NCBI RefSeq assembly: GCF_022668875.1
Contig: NZ_JAKGCR010000004.1
Location: forward strand, 124,001-188,000
Direction of reading: 5' to 3'
DNA: 64,000 nt
Origin: Domibacillus sp. PGB-M46
GTDB taxonomy: Bacteria; Bacillota; Bacilli; Bacillales; Domibacillaceae
Shown: positions 33,038 through 42,369 of the stretch, in pieces
How positions within the stretch are numbered: the stretch's first letter is position 1
Layout of the letters: each line of letters starts with the position of its first letter
Notes under the pieces: model-generated
Databases searched by the model: none
What the model was told of the DNA's origin: nothing
The model's input: the letters and a program-made list of their open reading frames with translations, nothing else
Position numbers and translations under genes: made by a program

Positions 33038-34717
33038 ATGACAATAGACCACATTTGGAAAAATCAACGAAATCATGCGAACAAGCAGCGCGCTCACGGA
33101 TCAAAAGGAATGACAGCGAGCGCTACTGAAGAATCGTCCTTTATTGGTGCAGATGTGTTGGCGAAAGGCGGGAACGCCATGGATGCCCTGGTGGCTATGC
33201 AGTTCGCTTTGGCCGTATCTGAACCGTTTAACACAGGGCTTGCAGCCAGCGGCTTTATTCTTTATTACGATGCCGAAACGAAAAAAACGTCCGTTGTAAA
33301 CGGACACTCGATTTCACCGAAAAGAGCGCATAAAAATGTTTTTGTAGATGAGCACCAGGATGTGATTCCGTTTTTAAAACGCTCCACCCCTGGTACGGCT
33401 GTAGCAGTTCCCGGGATTTTAAGAGGAATAGAAAAAGCGTTAAATGAATTTGGAACAATGTCCTGGCAGGATGTCATTGCTCCAGCCATTGATTTGTCCG
33501 AAAAAGGAGTCCGTGTGAATTTAACCTGGAACACAGGGCTGCAGCGCTTCAGCGGCCGGCTTGGAGAGAAAGCAAAAGACTTTTTTTATCCAAATGGCGT
33601 GCCGCTTACTGAAGGGGAAATTGTCGTGAACGAAGACTTAACGAAAACCCTTAAAATTTTGCAAAAGCATGGAGCAGATGCTTTTTATAAAGGAGAAATT
33701 GCCGATAAAATTGTTCAAACCGTTCAAGAGTTTGACGGTTTCATGATAAAAGACGACTTGTCCGCTTATGAAGCAACTGTGTCTGAGGCGATCACCGGTA
33801 CTTATAAGGATTATACGGTTACGGTTCCCGCTCCGCCAAATGGCGGCGGCTTTGCTCTTCTTTATATGCTTAAACTGCTTGAAAAGCTGGATATCGGCCA
33901 ATATGGCCTTCGTTCGTGGGAAAAATATTATCTTCTTGCTGAAGTGATGCGCATTATGACGGCTGATAAGCTTGCGTTTATGGGTGATCCTGCTTTTTAT
34001 GATATCCCGTTAAAAGGCCTGTTAACAGAGGAATATTTAGAGGAACGGTTGAAGCTGGTAAACTTTAAATTCCGGAATGAGGATGTAATGGAGGGTAATC
34101 CGTGGCTGTATGACGAAAAAAAACCTCATGATAAAAACGCCAGTACGACAGATCCCGGATACGATACCACTCACTTTATAGCTGTTGATGAAAAAGGCAA
34201 CATTGCTGCCTGTACCTCTTCGTTAGAGCACTTCTTCGGCTCTGGTATTATGGTGCCTGGCTGCGGATTTTTATTAAATAATGATATGACTGATTTTGAT
34301 CCGGATCCAGCCGGTTTAAATTCCGTTGAACCTGGCAAATATCCGGTCAGCATGAAGACGCCGACAATTGTTTTTAAGGATGGCGAGCCGATTTTAACAC
34401 TTGGCTCACCCGGCGGGCCAACCATTCCAGCATCCGTGTTACAGACGATGATCCATGTGCTTGATTATGGGCTTGATTTAAAAGAAGCAATTGAAGAACC
34501 CCGCATTTATAACGGCACAGGCCCGCTTATTTGGCAGGAAGAAGGCATCCCTGAAGAAGCAAAGCAGACGCTTGAGCGCATGAACTATCAATTTGATTCC
34601 ATTGCGCTGTCTATAGGAAACGTTCAAGCAATTTTACTAAACCCCAAGACGGGTGAACGCATTGGCGGCAGTGATTCCTCTCGTCCAGGAATTCCCGCTT
34701 CCCAGAACCCTGAATAA
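33038..34717 (+). CDS. gamma-glutamyltransferase family protein, YwrD-like
   Basis: The 559-residue protein is of the gamma-glutamyltranspeptidase family, an N-terminal nucleophile enzyme that self-cleaves into two subunits. The cleavage Thr lies in DTTHFIAVDEKGNIAACTSS, in place of the usual GTTH. Further motifs are ASATEESSFIGADVLAKGGN at the N-terminus, PPNGGGFALL, MTDFDPDP and LGSPGGPTIPASVLQ. There is no signal peptide, unlike secreted GGTs, so it is a cytoplasmic form like YwrD. It would act on gamma-glutamyl peptides such as thiol adducts. ATG 33038 follows ACGGAGG. The neighbours on both sides are dead genes. Confidence 0.9.
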   Translation: MTIDHIWKNQRNHANKQRAHGSKGMTASATEESSFIGADVLAKGGNAMDALVAMQFALAVSEPFNTGLAASGFILYYDAETKKTSVVNGHSISPKRAHKNVFVDEHQDVIPFLKRSTPGTAVAVPGILRGIEKALNEFGTMSWQDVIAPAIDLSEKGVRVNLTWNTGLQRFSGRLGEKAKDFFYPNGVPLTEGEIVVNEDLTKTLKILQKHGADAFYKGEIADKIVQTVQEFDGFMIKDDLSAYEATVSEAITGTYKDYTVTVPAPPNGGGFALLYMLKLLEKLDIGQYGLRSWEKYYLLAEVMRIMTADKLAFMGDPAFYDIPLKGLLTEEYLEERLKLVNFKFRNEDVMEGNPWLYDEKKPHDKNASTTDPGYDTTHFIAVDEKGNIAACTSSLEHFFGSGIMVPGCGFLLNNDMTDFDPDPAGLNSVEPGKYPVSMKTPTIVFKDGEPILTLGSPGGPTIPASVLQTMIHVLDYGLDLKEAIEEPRIYNGTGPLIWQEEGIPEEAKQTLERMNYQFDSIALSIGNVQAILLNPKTGERIGGSDSSRPGIPASQNPE

Positions 34718-34751
34718 AAAATTCCCGGCGTATCAGCCGGGAATTTTTTTG
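34718..34751 (+). terminator. GGT-gene terminator
   Basis: The stem AAAATTCCCGGC / GCCGGGAATTTT ends with a T-run. Confidence 0.88.
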
Positions 34752-34813
34752 TGGCAAGAAAACAGCCCAAAAAGCCGCCAAGAGCAGCCGGTTTGCACCA
34801 TACTTTTTCTTGT

Positions 34814-35797
34814 CTATATTTGTCCGGCTAACTGGGCAGATTCAATTGCAGCCATTTCCTTAAGCATTAAAACCGCTGATTGAAGAATCGGAAAAGCAAC
34901 AGCGGCACCTGACCCTTCTCCCAGTTTCATTTGAAAATCAAGAAGCGGTTCTTTTCCTAACAATTCAAGAATAGTGGAATGGCCGGGTTCAACCGAGCAG
35001 TGAGCCATGATCATATAATCCTTTACATTGTTTGATATTTTCGATGCAGCAAGTGCCGCCGTCGATGCAATAAAACCATCTACAAGAGTCGGTGTTCTAT
35101 TCGCTGCAGAAGCAAGCATTGCCCCTGTCATACCGCATATCTCCAATCCCCCTCCTTTCTCTAATACGTCAATTGGATCATCTGCATTCGGCTTTCTTCT
35201 TTCAAGTGCCAGGCGGATCACCTGTTTCTTATGTTCTCTTCTGTTCTCTTTAATTCCGCTGCCTGCACCTTTCATCTTTTCGATGCTGAGCCCGCTGAGC
35301 GCGGCAACCGTACTGCTTGCGATTTGCAAAACCGATCCCCATCTCTCCAAGGATTAGACATTTACCGCCGCCGTGAATCATTGCTTCTGCCTGCTGACAG
35401 CCTGTTCGATTGCTTTGACCGCTTCATCCCGGCTCGCGTTTTCGTTTAAAAAGTTAGCCGCCTCGTATTTAATCTTCTTGTTTAACAGCTTCTCCTCTTC
35501 CATATCTACTGCTATCCCGATATCCACTAAACACATTTAGGCCCCAATGAATTTACCGAAAATATTGATAGCCGCTTCCCCATTTAAAAAATTGCCTATC
35601 ATTTGAATCGTCACTTTCTGCGGAAAAGCAGACACCCCTTTAGATACGACTCCATGATCGGCCGCAAATACAATCACACCCGGCGGTGAAACAACAGGAA
35701 CCGATTCTCCCGCTCTTTCGTCCAGGCTCGGTATATGTACAGCCATTATCTTGCTTTCCATCAATCCAAAAACATTCTTTCTCCTTTTTATCTGCAT
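34814..35797 (-). pseudogene. cobT: cobT remnant (nicotinate-nucleotide-DMB phosphoribosyltransferase)
   Basis: CobT would make alpha-ribazole phosphate for the lower ligand of cobamides. The gene is broken in three parts. The 5' part (35537-35797) shows PGVIVFAADHGVVSKGVSAFP and ends in a stop after FIGA. A middle part in another frame reads VDIGIAVDMEEE and NASRDEAVKAIEQAV. A third frame holds LILGEMGIG, where family members read GEMGIGNTT. The 3' part (34814-35350) reads GGLEICGMTGAMLASAA, LVDGFIASTAALAA and the catalytic-side HCSVEPGH. At least three frame changes are needed, so no active enzyme can be made. No other cobamide genes lie in the window. Confidence 0.9.
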
Positions 35798-35875
35798 ACA
35801 GCTTCAACAAAAAGCCGCTAGCAGCCAGAAACAGCCTTGCCACATTTATTTTACAATGTAGGTGGAGACCAAGAA

Positions 35876-35905
35876 AAAGCCGGCTCCTGATTGGAGCCGG
35901 CTGCA
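35876..35905 (-). terminator. citB terminator
   Basis: The stem AGCCGGCTCC / GGAGCCGGCT is followed by TTTTTC on the minus strand. Confidence 0.85.
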
Positions 35906-35913
35906 TTCAAATA

Positions 35914-38640
35914 TTAGTTGCCTGCTTTAACACTTTGCAATTTGCCGCGAAGGACCATCTGCAAAATACCGCCATGACGGTAGTAGTCAACATCTACTTC
36001 AGAATCAAAACGGACAAGCGCTTCAAATTCTGTTTTCTTGCCTTCTTTATTTGTAGCTGTTACTTTAACGATTTCGCGTGGTTTTACACTGTCTGTAATC
36101 GCCACTTCGAATGTTTCTTCTCCTGTTAAGCCAAGAGTATCGGAATTCTCGCCTTTTTTGAACTGAAGCGGAAGCACACCCATCATGACAAGGTTGGAAC
36201 GGTGAATACGCTCATAGCTTTCCGCGATAACTGTTTTTACGCCAAGAAGGTTTGTACCTTTTGCTGCCCAGTCACGTGAAGAGCCCATGCCGTAGTCTTT
36301 GCCTGCCAATACAACGAGGCCTGTTCCCTGCTCCTGATACTTCATGCAAGCATCATAAATCGGCATTACTTCGCCTGTCGGCCAGAATGTTGTGTATCCG
36401 CCTTCTGTGCCTGGAGCAATCTGGTTGCGAATACGGATGTTCGCAAATGTACCGCGCATCATGACTTCATGGTTTCCACGGCGTGAACCGTAAGAGTTGA
36501 AGTTACGAGGCTCTACGCCTTTTTCACGCAAGTATTTGCCTGCTGGTGTATCTTTGCCGATTGCACCCGCTGGTGAAATGTGGTCCGTTGTAACAGAGTC
36601 ACCGAATTTACCCATCACACGAAGGCCGGCAAGTGCCTGGATCGGCTCTGGATTTGGTGAAAGATTTTCAAAGAATGTTGGGTTCGCAATGTACGTGGAT
36701 TCAGAATCCCAGCTGTAAAGAGCATCATCGTTCGTTTGGATTTGATTCCATTTTGCATTGCTGTTAAATACTTGATCGTATTCTTTGCGGAACAATTCAG
36801 GTGTTACCGTGCGTTGTACTGCTTCTTTTACTTCTGCTGTACCCGGCCAAATGTCTTTAAAGAAAACATCTTGTCCGTCTTTTCCTTTGCCAATCGGATC
36901 TTTTTGAAGATCGATGTTTACGTTGCCTGCAAGCGCATAAGCCACAACAAGCGGCGGAGACGCAAGGTAGTTTCCTTTTACAAGCGGGTGAATACGTCCT
37001 TCAAAGTTACGGTTTCCTGAAAGAACAGACGTGACAAGAAGGTCAGAATCAATAATCGCTTTTTCAATTTCTTCTTTCATTGGACCTGAGTTTCCGATAC
37101 ATGTTGTGCAGCCATAGCCGACAACGTTGAAGCCGATTTTCTCCATGTATGGAAGAAGGCCGGAATCACGCAGGTAGCCTGTTACAACTTTTGAACCTGG
37201 CGCCAATGAAGTTTTTACATACTTCGGCACTTCAAGACCAAGTTCAACCGCTTTTTTCGCAACTAGACCTGCTGCCAGAAGAACATATGGGTTTGATGTA
37301 TTTGTACAAGATGTGATCGCTGCAATACCGATCGCCCCTGTTTTCATTTCTGCTGTTGTGCCATCTGCAAATGTAACGGTTGCTGTACGGTCAAGCTCTT
37401 CCTTTGTTAAGCCAAAACCATGGTTGCCTTGCGGCGCGCTTACAGCTTCCTGGAATGATTTTTGCATTTGAGAAAGCGGAATTAAGTCCTGCGGACGTTT
37501 TGGTCCAGACAAGTTTGGCTCAATTTGGGCCAAGTCTAGCTCTACTACTTGTGTGTAAACAGGATCTTCGTTCGCTGGCGTAAAGAACATGTCGTTTTCT
37601 TTCAAGTACTGCTCAACGACTTGAATGTGTGCTTCATCACGTCCAGTTAAACGCATGTAATCAAGCGCTTCTGAATCCACTGGGAAGAATCCGCATGTTG
37701 CACCGTATTCTGGCGCCATGTTTGCAATCGTTGCACGATCCGCAAGCGGAAGCGTAGCAACACCTGCACCGAAGAATTCAACGAACTTACCAACTACGCC
37801 TGTTTGACGAAGCACTTGTGTTACTTTTAGTGCAAGGTCTGTCGCTGTAGCGCCGTCTGGAAGCTCACCTGTTAGTTTTACACCTACAACCTCAGGAATT
37901 GGGAAGTAAGATGGCTGTCCAAGCATACCTGCTTCTGCTTCAATTCCTCCAACGCCCCAGCCAAGTACACCGATACCATTGATCATCGTTGTATGCGAGT
38001 CAGTTCCAACCAATGAATCAGGGTATGTTTCAAATTCACCGTTTGCTCCTTCTACTGCATGAACAACGCTTGCGAGGTACTCAAGGTTTACCTGATGGAC
38101 GATACCAGTTGCCGGCGGAACCGCACGATAGTTATCAAATGCTTTTTGGGCCCAGCTTAAAAATTCATAACGTTCTGCGTTACGATCAAACTCAAGCTCC
38201 ATATTGCGCTCAAGTGCTTCTTGTGTACCGTAAGCATCTACCTGAACAGAGTGGTCGATAACAAGGTCAACTGGAATCTCAGGATTGATCACTTGTGGAT
38301 CGCCGCCGATATCTGCCATTGCTTTACGAAGTGATGCCAGGTCAACAACAACCGGTACGCCTGTAAAGTCCTGCAGGATAACACGGGATGGCTTAAATGG
38401 AACTTCTGCTTCTGCATCCGCATCTGCTCCCCATTTAGCCAGGTTTTCAACATGTTCTTTTGTAATGACATAACCATCAAATTGACGAAGAACAGATTCA
38501 AGTAATACTTTAATTGAGTAAGGAAGACGGGATACGTTTCCGATACCTGCTTCCTGAAGTGCTGCCAGACGGTAGTAGTTATAGCGCTTACCGTTTAAGT
38601 CAAAGCTCGCACGGGCGTTAAAAACATCAGTAGTCGCCAT
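35914..38640 (-). CDS. citB: aconitate hydratase A
   Basis: Aconitase converts citrate to isocitrate in the TCA cycle, with a [4Fe-4S] cluster. When the cluster is lost, the Bacillus protein binds RNA. The 908-residue protein has the AcnA layout: N-terminal domains with [18 protein letters not shown] and [22 protein letters not shown], cluster cysteines in [11 protein letters not shown] and [11 protein letters not shown], and the swivel domain with [16 protein letters not shown] and [15 protein letters not shown] follows GAGGGGG. The upstream region has no recognisable CcpC dyad that I could fix. In B. subtilis the same order citB-yneN/P is known, so the locus is syntenic. Confidence 0.98.
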   Translation of the reverse strand: MATTDVFNARASFDLNGKRYNYYRLAALQEAGIGNVSRLPYSIKVLLESVLRQFDGYVITKEHVENLAKWGADADAEAEVPFKPSRVILQDFTGVPVVVDLASLRKAMADIGGDPQVINPEIPVDLVIDHSVQVDAYGTQEALERNMELEFDRNAERYEFLSWAQKAFDNYRAVPPATGIVHQVNLEYLASVVHAVEGANGEFETYPDSLVGTDSHTTMINGIGVLGWGVGGIEAEAGMLGQPSYFPIPEVVGVKLTGELPDGATATDLALKVTQVLRQTGVVGKFVEFFGAGVATLPLADRATIANMAPEYGATCGFFPVDSEALDYMRLTGRDEAHIQVVEQYLKENDMFFTPANEDPVYTQVVELDLAQIEPNLSGPKRPQDLIPLSQMQKSFQEAVSAPQGNHGFGLTKEELDRTATVTFADGTTAEMKTGAIGIAAITSCTNTSNPYVLLAAGLVAKKAVELGLEVPKYVKTSLAPGSKVVTGYLRDSGLLPYMEKIGFNVVGYGCTTCIGNSGPMKEEIEKAIIDSDLLVTSVLSGNRNFEGRIHPLVKGNYLASPPLVVAYALAGNVNIDLQKDPIGKGKDGQDVFFKDIWPGTAEVKEAVQRTVTPELFRKEYDQVFNSNAKWNQIQTNDDALYSWDSESTYIANPTFFENLSPNPEPIQALAGLRVMGKFGDSVTTDHISPAGAIGKDTPAGKYLREKGVEPRNFNSYGSRRGNHEVMMRGTFANIRIRNQIAPGTEGGYTTFWPTGEVMPIYDACMKYQEQGTGLVVLAGKDYGMGSSRDWAAKGTNLLGVKTVIAESYERIHRSNLVMMGVLPLQFKKGENSDTLGLTGEETFEVAITDSVKPREIVKVTATNKEGKKTEFEALVRFDSEVDVDYYRHGGILQMVLRGKLQSVKAGN

Positions 38641-39225
38641 TTTGGTTCCCCCTCTTAACTAGTTGAATATGTACTAAAACGATTGGAAAATAAATTTTTT
38701 GTTTTTTCTAATTTTCCACCCCCTTTATCTTAGTACATTCATTAACATAAGTAAATAAAAAGAAATTTATTGCTTCCGATAAGAAAAACAAATCACTTAA
38801 AAAATGATTGTTGCCCCGTCCTTTTAAAGTATCCCCTACCCAGCCGTGTTTTTTCAAGAAACAACTAGTTATATTTCCAGTCAAGCGCGGGCATATGCTT
38901 AAAATTCATTCCCTAAATGGTGCTCAGTGCCCAGCGCTGGTGGTCTGCTTGCCGTCCGGTCGAGTGTTTTCACATTGTTTCGCTCTTTTATTTTCTAAAT
39001 TAATTCCCGGAGCTTTATTTCGAACTTATCAATCTTATGCAGTTTGCATGTATAATGAGGCCGGGCAAGCCCTTCTGCCAGCTTTTCACCTTCTACATTA
39101 ATGTTTCTGGGAAGAACAAAAAACATTTGCCATCATCCCTGTCTCTCCCGCTTCATCAGTCACTTAACACATCACTGTTACCCCATTTTTGTGTGGTTAA
39201 ACTGGCAGCTGTTTCTGAATACCGC
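38641..39225. other. intergenic region between citB and the SigB-type gene
   Basis: This stretch of 585 bases contains the citB leader and promoter zone (AT-rich, 38641-38790) and about 400 bases without coding signal. A TATAAT at 39051-39056 lacks a good -35. Frames seen here have no ribosome binding site and no recognisable product. Confidence 0.5.
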
Positions 39226-39251
39226 GTTTTGAAAAACAGGGCTGCGGGTAA
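39226..39251 (+). promoter_or_regulatory. SigB-type promoter
   Basis: GTTTTG and GGGTAA are separated by 14 bases, close to the general-stress consensus GTTTAA-N12-15-GGGTAT. The start of the next gene lies 57 bases downstream. Confidence 0.6.
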
Positions 39252-39307
39252 AATTATTTATAAGCAGGCGCCCAAGCGGCAGCTTCTGTAAGAAGGAGGA
39301 TTTTCGT

Positions 39308-39592
39308 ATGTATACTAGCAACGTAAATAAAAAACAAAAAAGCGGCGGACTCGGCTATCTTTTAGTGGGGGCAGGAGCCGCAGCATGGTGGCTGTCCAAA
39401 GAAGGAAATCGTTCCAAATTAGACGGCTTGATTTCCCAGGCGAAGCAAAAGTTAAGCAGCTCTCCATCTTCTAACGAGCCATCTCCGCTTCAAAAAGCAG
39501 GCGATTCACACTCAATTGATGTCTCTGATCATAAAATGGTTGGAGAAGGACCCCAATTTGCTGTTGATTACTACAACAAAAAACAAAAATAA
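39308..39592 (+). CDS. small membrane-associated stress-type protein
   Basis: The 94-residue protein has a basic N-terminus, a glycine/alanine-rich hydrophobic helix at residues 13-29 (GGLGYLLVGAGAAAWWL), then a Lys/Ser-rich soluble tail and a closing VDYYNKKQK. The layout recalls YtxH-like general-stress proteins, but no family match is certain. ATG follows AGAAGGAGG at eight bases. A SigB-like promoter precedes it and a long hairpin lies about 80 bases after the stop, so it should be a single stress-induced gene. Confidence 0.75.
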   Translation: MYTSNVNKKQKSGGLGYLLVGAGAAAWWLSKEGNRSKLDGLISQAKQKLSSSPSSNEPSPLQKAGDSHSIDVSDHKMVGEGPQFAVDYYNKKQK

Positions 39593-39671
39593 GCTGTTTA
39601 ATTTGTTTCATTTCAATGAAACGAGTTGATTTATCAGCGTTCCTACGAGGGTAGATGATTTTTTGCTTTTC

Positions 39672-39722
39672 AGTCTCCCTATTGTTCCCCCACTACTACA
39701 GGTGAACAATAGGGGAGACTTT
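39672..39722 (+). terminator. long hairpin, likely terminator
   Basis: Arms of about 16 bases (AGTCTCCCTATTGTTC and GAACAATAGGGGAGACT) differ by one base bulge and are followed by TTT. It may end the stress gene transcript. Confidence 0.65.
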
Positions 39723-39761
39723 AAATTTAGGACAGATACTCTAGACCTTTTTATTTTTCTT

Positions 39762-39860
39762 CTATGGATCTTTTGACCAACCTTCGCGGCTTTTTAATGT
39801 ACCCAGTTTTAGATCATGCTTTTCCGCTAATGCAGTAAGCGTGATTTGATTGTTTTCCAT
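39762..39860 (-). pseudogene. phage-like HTH fragment (terminase small-subunit-like)
   Basis: The 32 codons read ITLTALAEKHDLKLGTLKSR then EGWSKDP. This resembles the N-terminal helix-turn-helix of phage terminase small subunits (pattern LA..H....GTL.SR...W). A stop follows at once and the upstream frame is closed, so only the DNA-binding module is left. It is probably a phage relic. Family call by pattern only. Confidence 0.4.
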
Positions 39861-39915
39861 TCTGATCTGATATCATCCCAGTTCGCCACTTCACATCACC
39901 ACTTGTTTTTAAGCA

Positions 39916-39944
39916 AAGAAAAAAGCAGCCCGCAGGCTGCTTCC
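39916..39944 (-). terminator. intrinsic terminator
   Basis: The stem GCAGCC / GGCTGC with CGCA loop is followed on the minus strand by TTTTTTC, after the gene at 39958. Confidence 0.8.
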
Positions 39945-39957
39945 TTCCACTCTGTAT

Positions 39958-40368
39958 TTAGCTAATTACTTCCTCAAAAACTGCTTTTAGATATTCATCA
40001 AACTTATGTTCATTAAAGAATCCACCTTCGTGACATACCCAATTACCTTCGGATACTAAGGGAGATATAATATCAATTCGCTGACGGTCTTCTCCAATAA
40101 TCTTAAAAACCTCAATAGAGTTTTTGTCTCTTTTGAACCCAAGAACGTGTCCCTGGATTCTTATTTCCGAGAAAAGTTCATCTTCTGGATAATCACTATA
40201 TACTTGGATATCTCCATAAGTTGCTGGTATAAAGTCCTCTACGCTTTCACCAAACTTTTCGACGCGATCATTGATAAAAGATACAGCACGATCTGTTAAC
40301 TCTTTCCTCTTTACATCATTTGCATACTGCTCTCTTAAACTCGCTACGAATCGGCTTTCAAAACTCAT
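39958..40368 (-). CDS. small cytoplasmic protein, unknown (DUF3942-like size)
   Basis: The 136-residue acidic protein begins with a helical region (FVASLREQYANDVKRKELT) and continues with a strand-rich part around VLGFKRDKNSIEVFKIIGED, ending in a helix. No signal or membrane segment. It has the size and layout of the Bacillus DUF3942 family, but I cannot confirm this by eye. ATG follows AGGGAGGTG. It lies in the accessory stretch beside phage-like remnants and has its own terminator. Confidence 0.65.
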   Translation of the reverse strand: MSFESRFVASLREQYANDVKRKELTDRAVSFINDRVEKFGESVEDFIPATYGDIQVYSDYPEDELFSEIRIQGHVLGFKRDKNSIEVFKIIGEDRQRIDIISPLVSEGNWVCHEGGFFNEHKFDEYLKAVFEEVIS

Positions 40369-40832
40369 ACAAGCACCTCCCTTAGTTTATTATCATTATT
40401 TCGACAAAAGGAGATATTTTCCTGCATCAAACATATCTGATTCCGTGAAATGGCTGCTCAAGCGAGATAATCTCATGCAAACCAAACAGGAAATCGATTT
40501 AACCGCGGTTTAAAACATTAGAGAGTATCCTGGTATCAAAAGCGGCCGTTGCGGCAATGCTTATTTTAAGAGTTCCATCAAAATATGGCCTTTCTTTGAA
40601 TCCCTTAACTGTGGGAGAAACCAATTAAACCCGGCCAACTGGCAGGGTTTAATAATATCTGCAATTTAATTGAGTCAATCACATCCTTCGTTAACTGTCA
40701 CACCCACTAGTTGATGAAAAACGATTTAAATTTATTTTTAAATAAAATGTAATGGAATAAAAAAGAATAACCCGTGCAGGCTGCTTCATGATAAAAGCAG
40801 TTCCTATAGGTTTTTAAAAAGACATTTTACAC
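40369..40832. other. non-coding or decayed stretch
   Basis: No gene is supported in these 460 bases. Short in-frame stretches such as SVKWLLKRDNLMQTKQ and KAAVAAMLILRVPSKYGLSL look protein-like, but have no start signal and break off, as in decayed genes. A partial copy of the terminator sequence CGCAGGCTGCTT (seen at 39931) recurs as TGCAGGCTGCTT near 40776. Confidence 0.35.
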
Positions 40833-40991
40833 TTATCTTTCACAAAATTCTCTTTCCATCATTTTCAGCTTTCTTTTCATCTCTCGAATATCTTCTTTCA
40901 TCTCTCGAAGATCATCTTCCATCCGTTTAAGCTCGTCTTCCATCCGTTCACGCCGACTTCTACGGTCGCGGTTACTGCAGTTAGAGCACAT
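40833..40991 (-). CDS. 52-residue CxxC coiled-coil mini-protein
   Basis: ATG 40991 lies eight bases after AGGAG. The N-terminus is MCSNCSNRDRRSRRER, with a CxxC pair that could bind zinc or form a disulfide. The rest is a continuous charged helix with heptad-like repeats (ERMEDELKRMEDDLREMKED), so a coiled coil is likely. It has another Cys near the end. No family recognised. Size, binding site and composition support a real gene in this sparsely coding area. Confidence 0.6.
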   Translation of the reverse strand: MCSNCSNRDRRSRRERMEDELKRMEDDLREMKEDIREMKRKLKMMEREFCER

Positions 40992-41595
40992 ACCATACTC
41001 TCCTTTCATTTTTTATTGTCTTACACCATTAGAATATGAAAAAATGCTAGACATGCTTGGGAGATTATCCACAATTTAAGTAATAAGTAAAAGAAAAAGA
41101 GGACTGACTAAAACTTGCAAAGATCGCATTTAAGCACAAAAAAGATTTAGCCCTAAAATCAAATCCCGAAAAGCAGACTGGGTTGCTCTTCACTTCTGCA
41201 TGCCGGCTTTTATGCTAGAAAAACGGTTGGGCGCCGGTAAGGCTGTAGGCGCTGTTTAATGTTGAGTATGCTTTCCCGGAAGGGCGCCTTGCTCTATGGA
41301 AGATCCCTTAATCGATTCATCTTCAGACTACAATAACTTTGCCTGATCTATATCTTTATAATCAATAGTGACGTTTCATCCCAAAAAACATAACGGTACT
41401 TGGCACCCTATCCCCCTTCGGAAATGAAAACTTTGAAGAGAAAAGTATGTTGCTTCAAACAAATAATTCATCATAATTTATATAAAATAATTAAGTATAC
41501 CCCCGAATAATAAAGTGCTGTTTTTAAACCGGAAAGATACCTAACAAAGATTAAACTTGCAAACAGTGGTAAGATTAAGATTGAGGATTTATCCT
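40992..41595. other. 600-base stretch without supported genes
   Basis: Both strands lack open frames with ribosome binding sites. The fragment GCGCC occurs in inverted copies near 41230 and 41285 (GGGCGCC), but makes no strong hairpin. AT content rises toward 41500. Confidence 0.4.
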
Positions 41596-41691
41596 ATGGA
41601 CAAAATTTCTAAAAGTGGCTTGGAAGAAAGGTGTCACCTTTTGTCTAAAATAGATTTAAAAGGAGCGTTTGTAAATGAAAACAATGACTAG
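41596..41691 (+). CDS. possible 31-residue leader peptide
   Basis: ATG 41596 follows GAGG at nine bases. The 31 codons end 17 bases inside the next gene. The overlap could couple translation, but the ribosome binding site is weak and no family is known. Confidence 0.25.
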   Translation: MDKISKSGLEERCHLLSKIDLKGAFVNENND

Positions 41692-41893
41692 ACTCACTTT
41701 CGCCAATAGCCAAAAAGAGCTGGATCATAAAATTGAACAAATTACACAAAATCATGAACAACGAAATCCCGAATGCAAAGTCGAGATTTCTTACTTAGAC
41801 CCGGAATTAAAGGATATTCGTTTTCTAAAGGACCAAACCACACAATTATTAATTGGAATACGAATAGTTGAAAAAGCAAATGGCGATAAATAA
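41675..41893 (+). CDS. 72-residue small protein, unknown
   Basis: ATG 41675 follows AAAAGGAG at eight bases. The product is cytoplasmic, charged, with an N-terminal helix (QKELDHKIEQITQNHEQR) and two C-terminal strands (KVEISYLDPE, LLIGIRIVEK), a compact alpha/beta shape. No family recognised. It is followed 48 bases later by another small gene in the same direction. The pair may be cargo of an inserted element. Confidence 0.6.
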   Translation: MKTMTRLTFANSQKELDHKIEQITQNHEQRNPECKVEISYLDPELKDIRFLKDQTTQLLIGIRIVEKANGDK

Positions 41894-41941
41894 GCAGTAT
41901 TAAACATGTTTATTTATTTTGAAAAAAAGAGGTGTAAAAGT

Positions 41942-42115
41942 ATGGCAGGTAAAAACAAGTATCATACTGGAGAAATAGTGAAAATAAAAACAACGGATGA
42001 GTTAGTAACCATAAATAAATGGCATTATGTACAAAATATGAAGCAATACTCTTATACCGTAAAAGAGTATCCATTAACTTTTTATTTCGAAGATGAATTT
42101 CACAGCCATAATTAA
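41942..42115 (+). CDS. 57-residue SH3/KOW-like small protein
   Basis: ATG 41942 lies nine bases after GAGGTG. The sequence is strand-rich: KYHTGEIVKIKTTDELVTI, then NKWHYVQNMKQYSYTVKE and a final acidic DEFHSHN. The GEIVKI element resembles the start of KOW or SH3-like barrels in small Bacillus proteins. A longer frame from 41906 has no site. Function unknown. Confidence 0.6.
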   Translation: MAGKNKYHTGEIVKIKTTDELVTINKWHYVQNMKQYSYTVKEYPLTFYFEDEFHSHN

Positions 42116-42224
42116 ATTAATCAGTGCGGTTGACGAAACCGCAGCCAAGTCGACTCTAGAAAAAAATATTTATGAACATGCATTGAGCCTCAATGAGCCT
42201 CAAAAAAGCACCCAAACGGTGTGA

Positions 42225-42280
42225 AAAAAGCCACCTAGCGTATGATGATAAATATAAACGTAATAAAGGTGGCTGCTTTT
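42225..42280. repeat. imperfect inverted repeat
   Basis: AAAAGCCACCT and AGGTGGCTGCTTTT flank an AT-rich loop of about 30 bases. It may be a terminator after the small genes or an insertion-sequence end. Confidence 0.4.
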
Positions 42281-42313
42281 GTGATAGAAGTGAAAGATCT
42301 CTTTCTCAACCAG

Positions 42314-42340
42314 CCTGTCCCTTTCTGAGACAGGTTTTTT
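42314..42340 (+). terminator. small hairpin with T-run
   Basis: CCTGTC / GACAGG is followed by six Ts. No gene is clearly served. Confidence 0.5.
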
Positions 42341-42369
42341 ATTTTACACTATAAAGGAACGTATATTCT

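Noticed and set aside
38808-39101. 97-codon frame upstream of the SigB-type gene
   Set aside because: No binding site and Cys/Phe-rich low-likelihood product.
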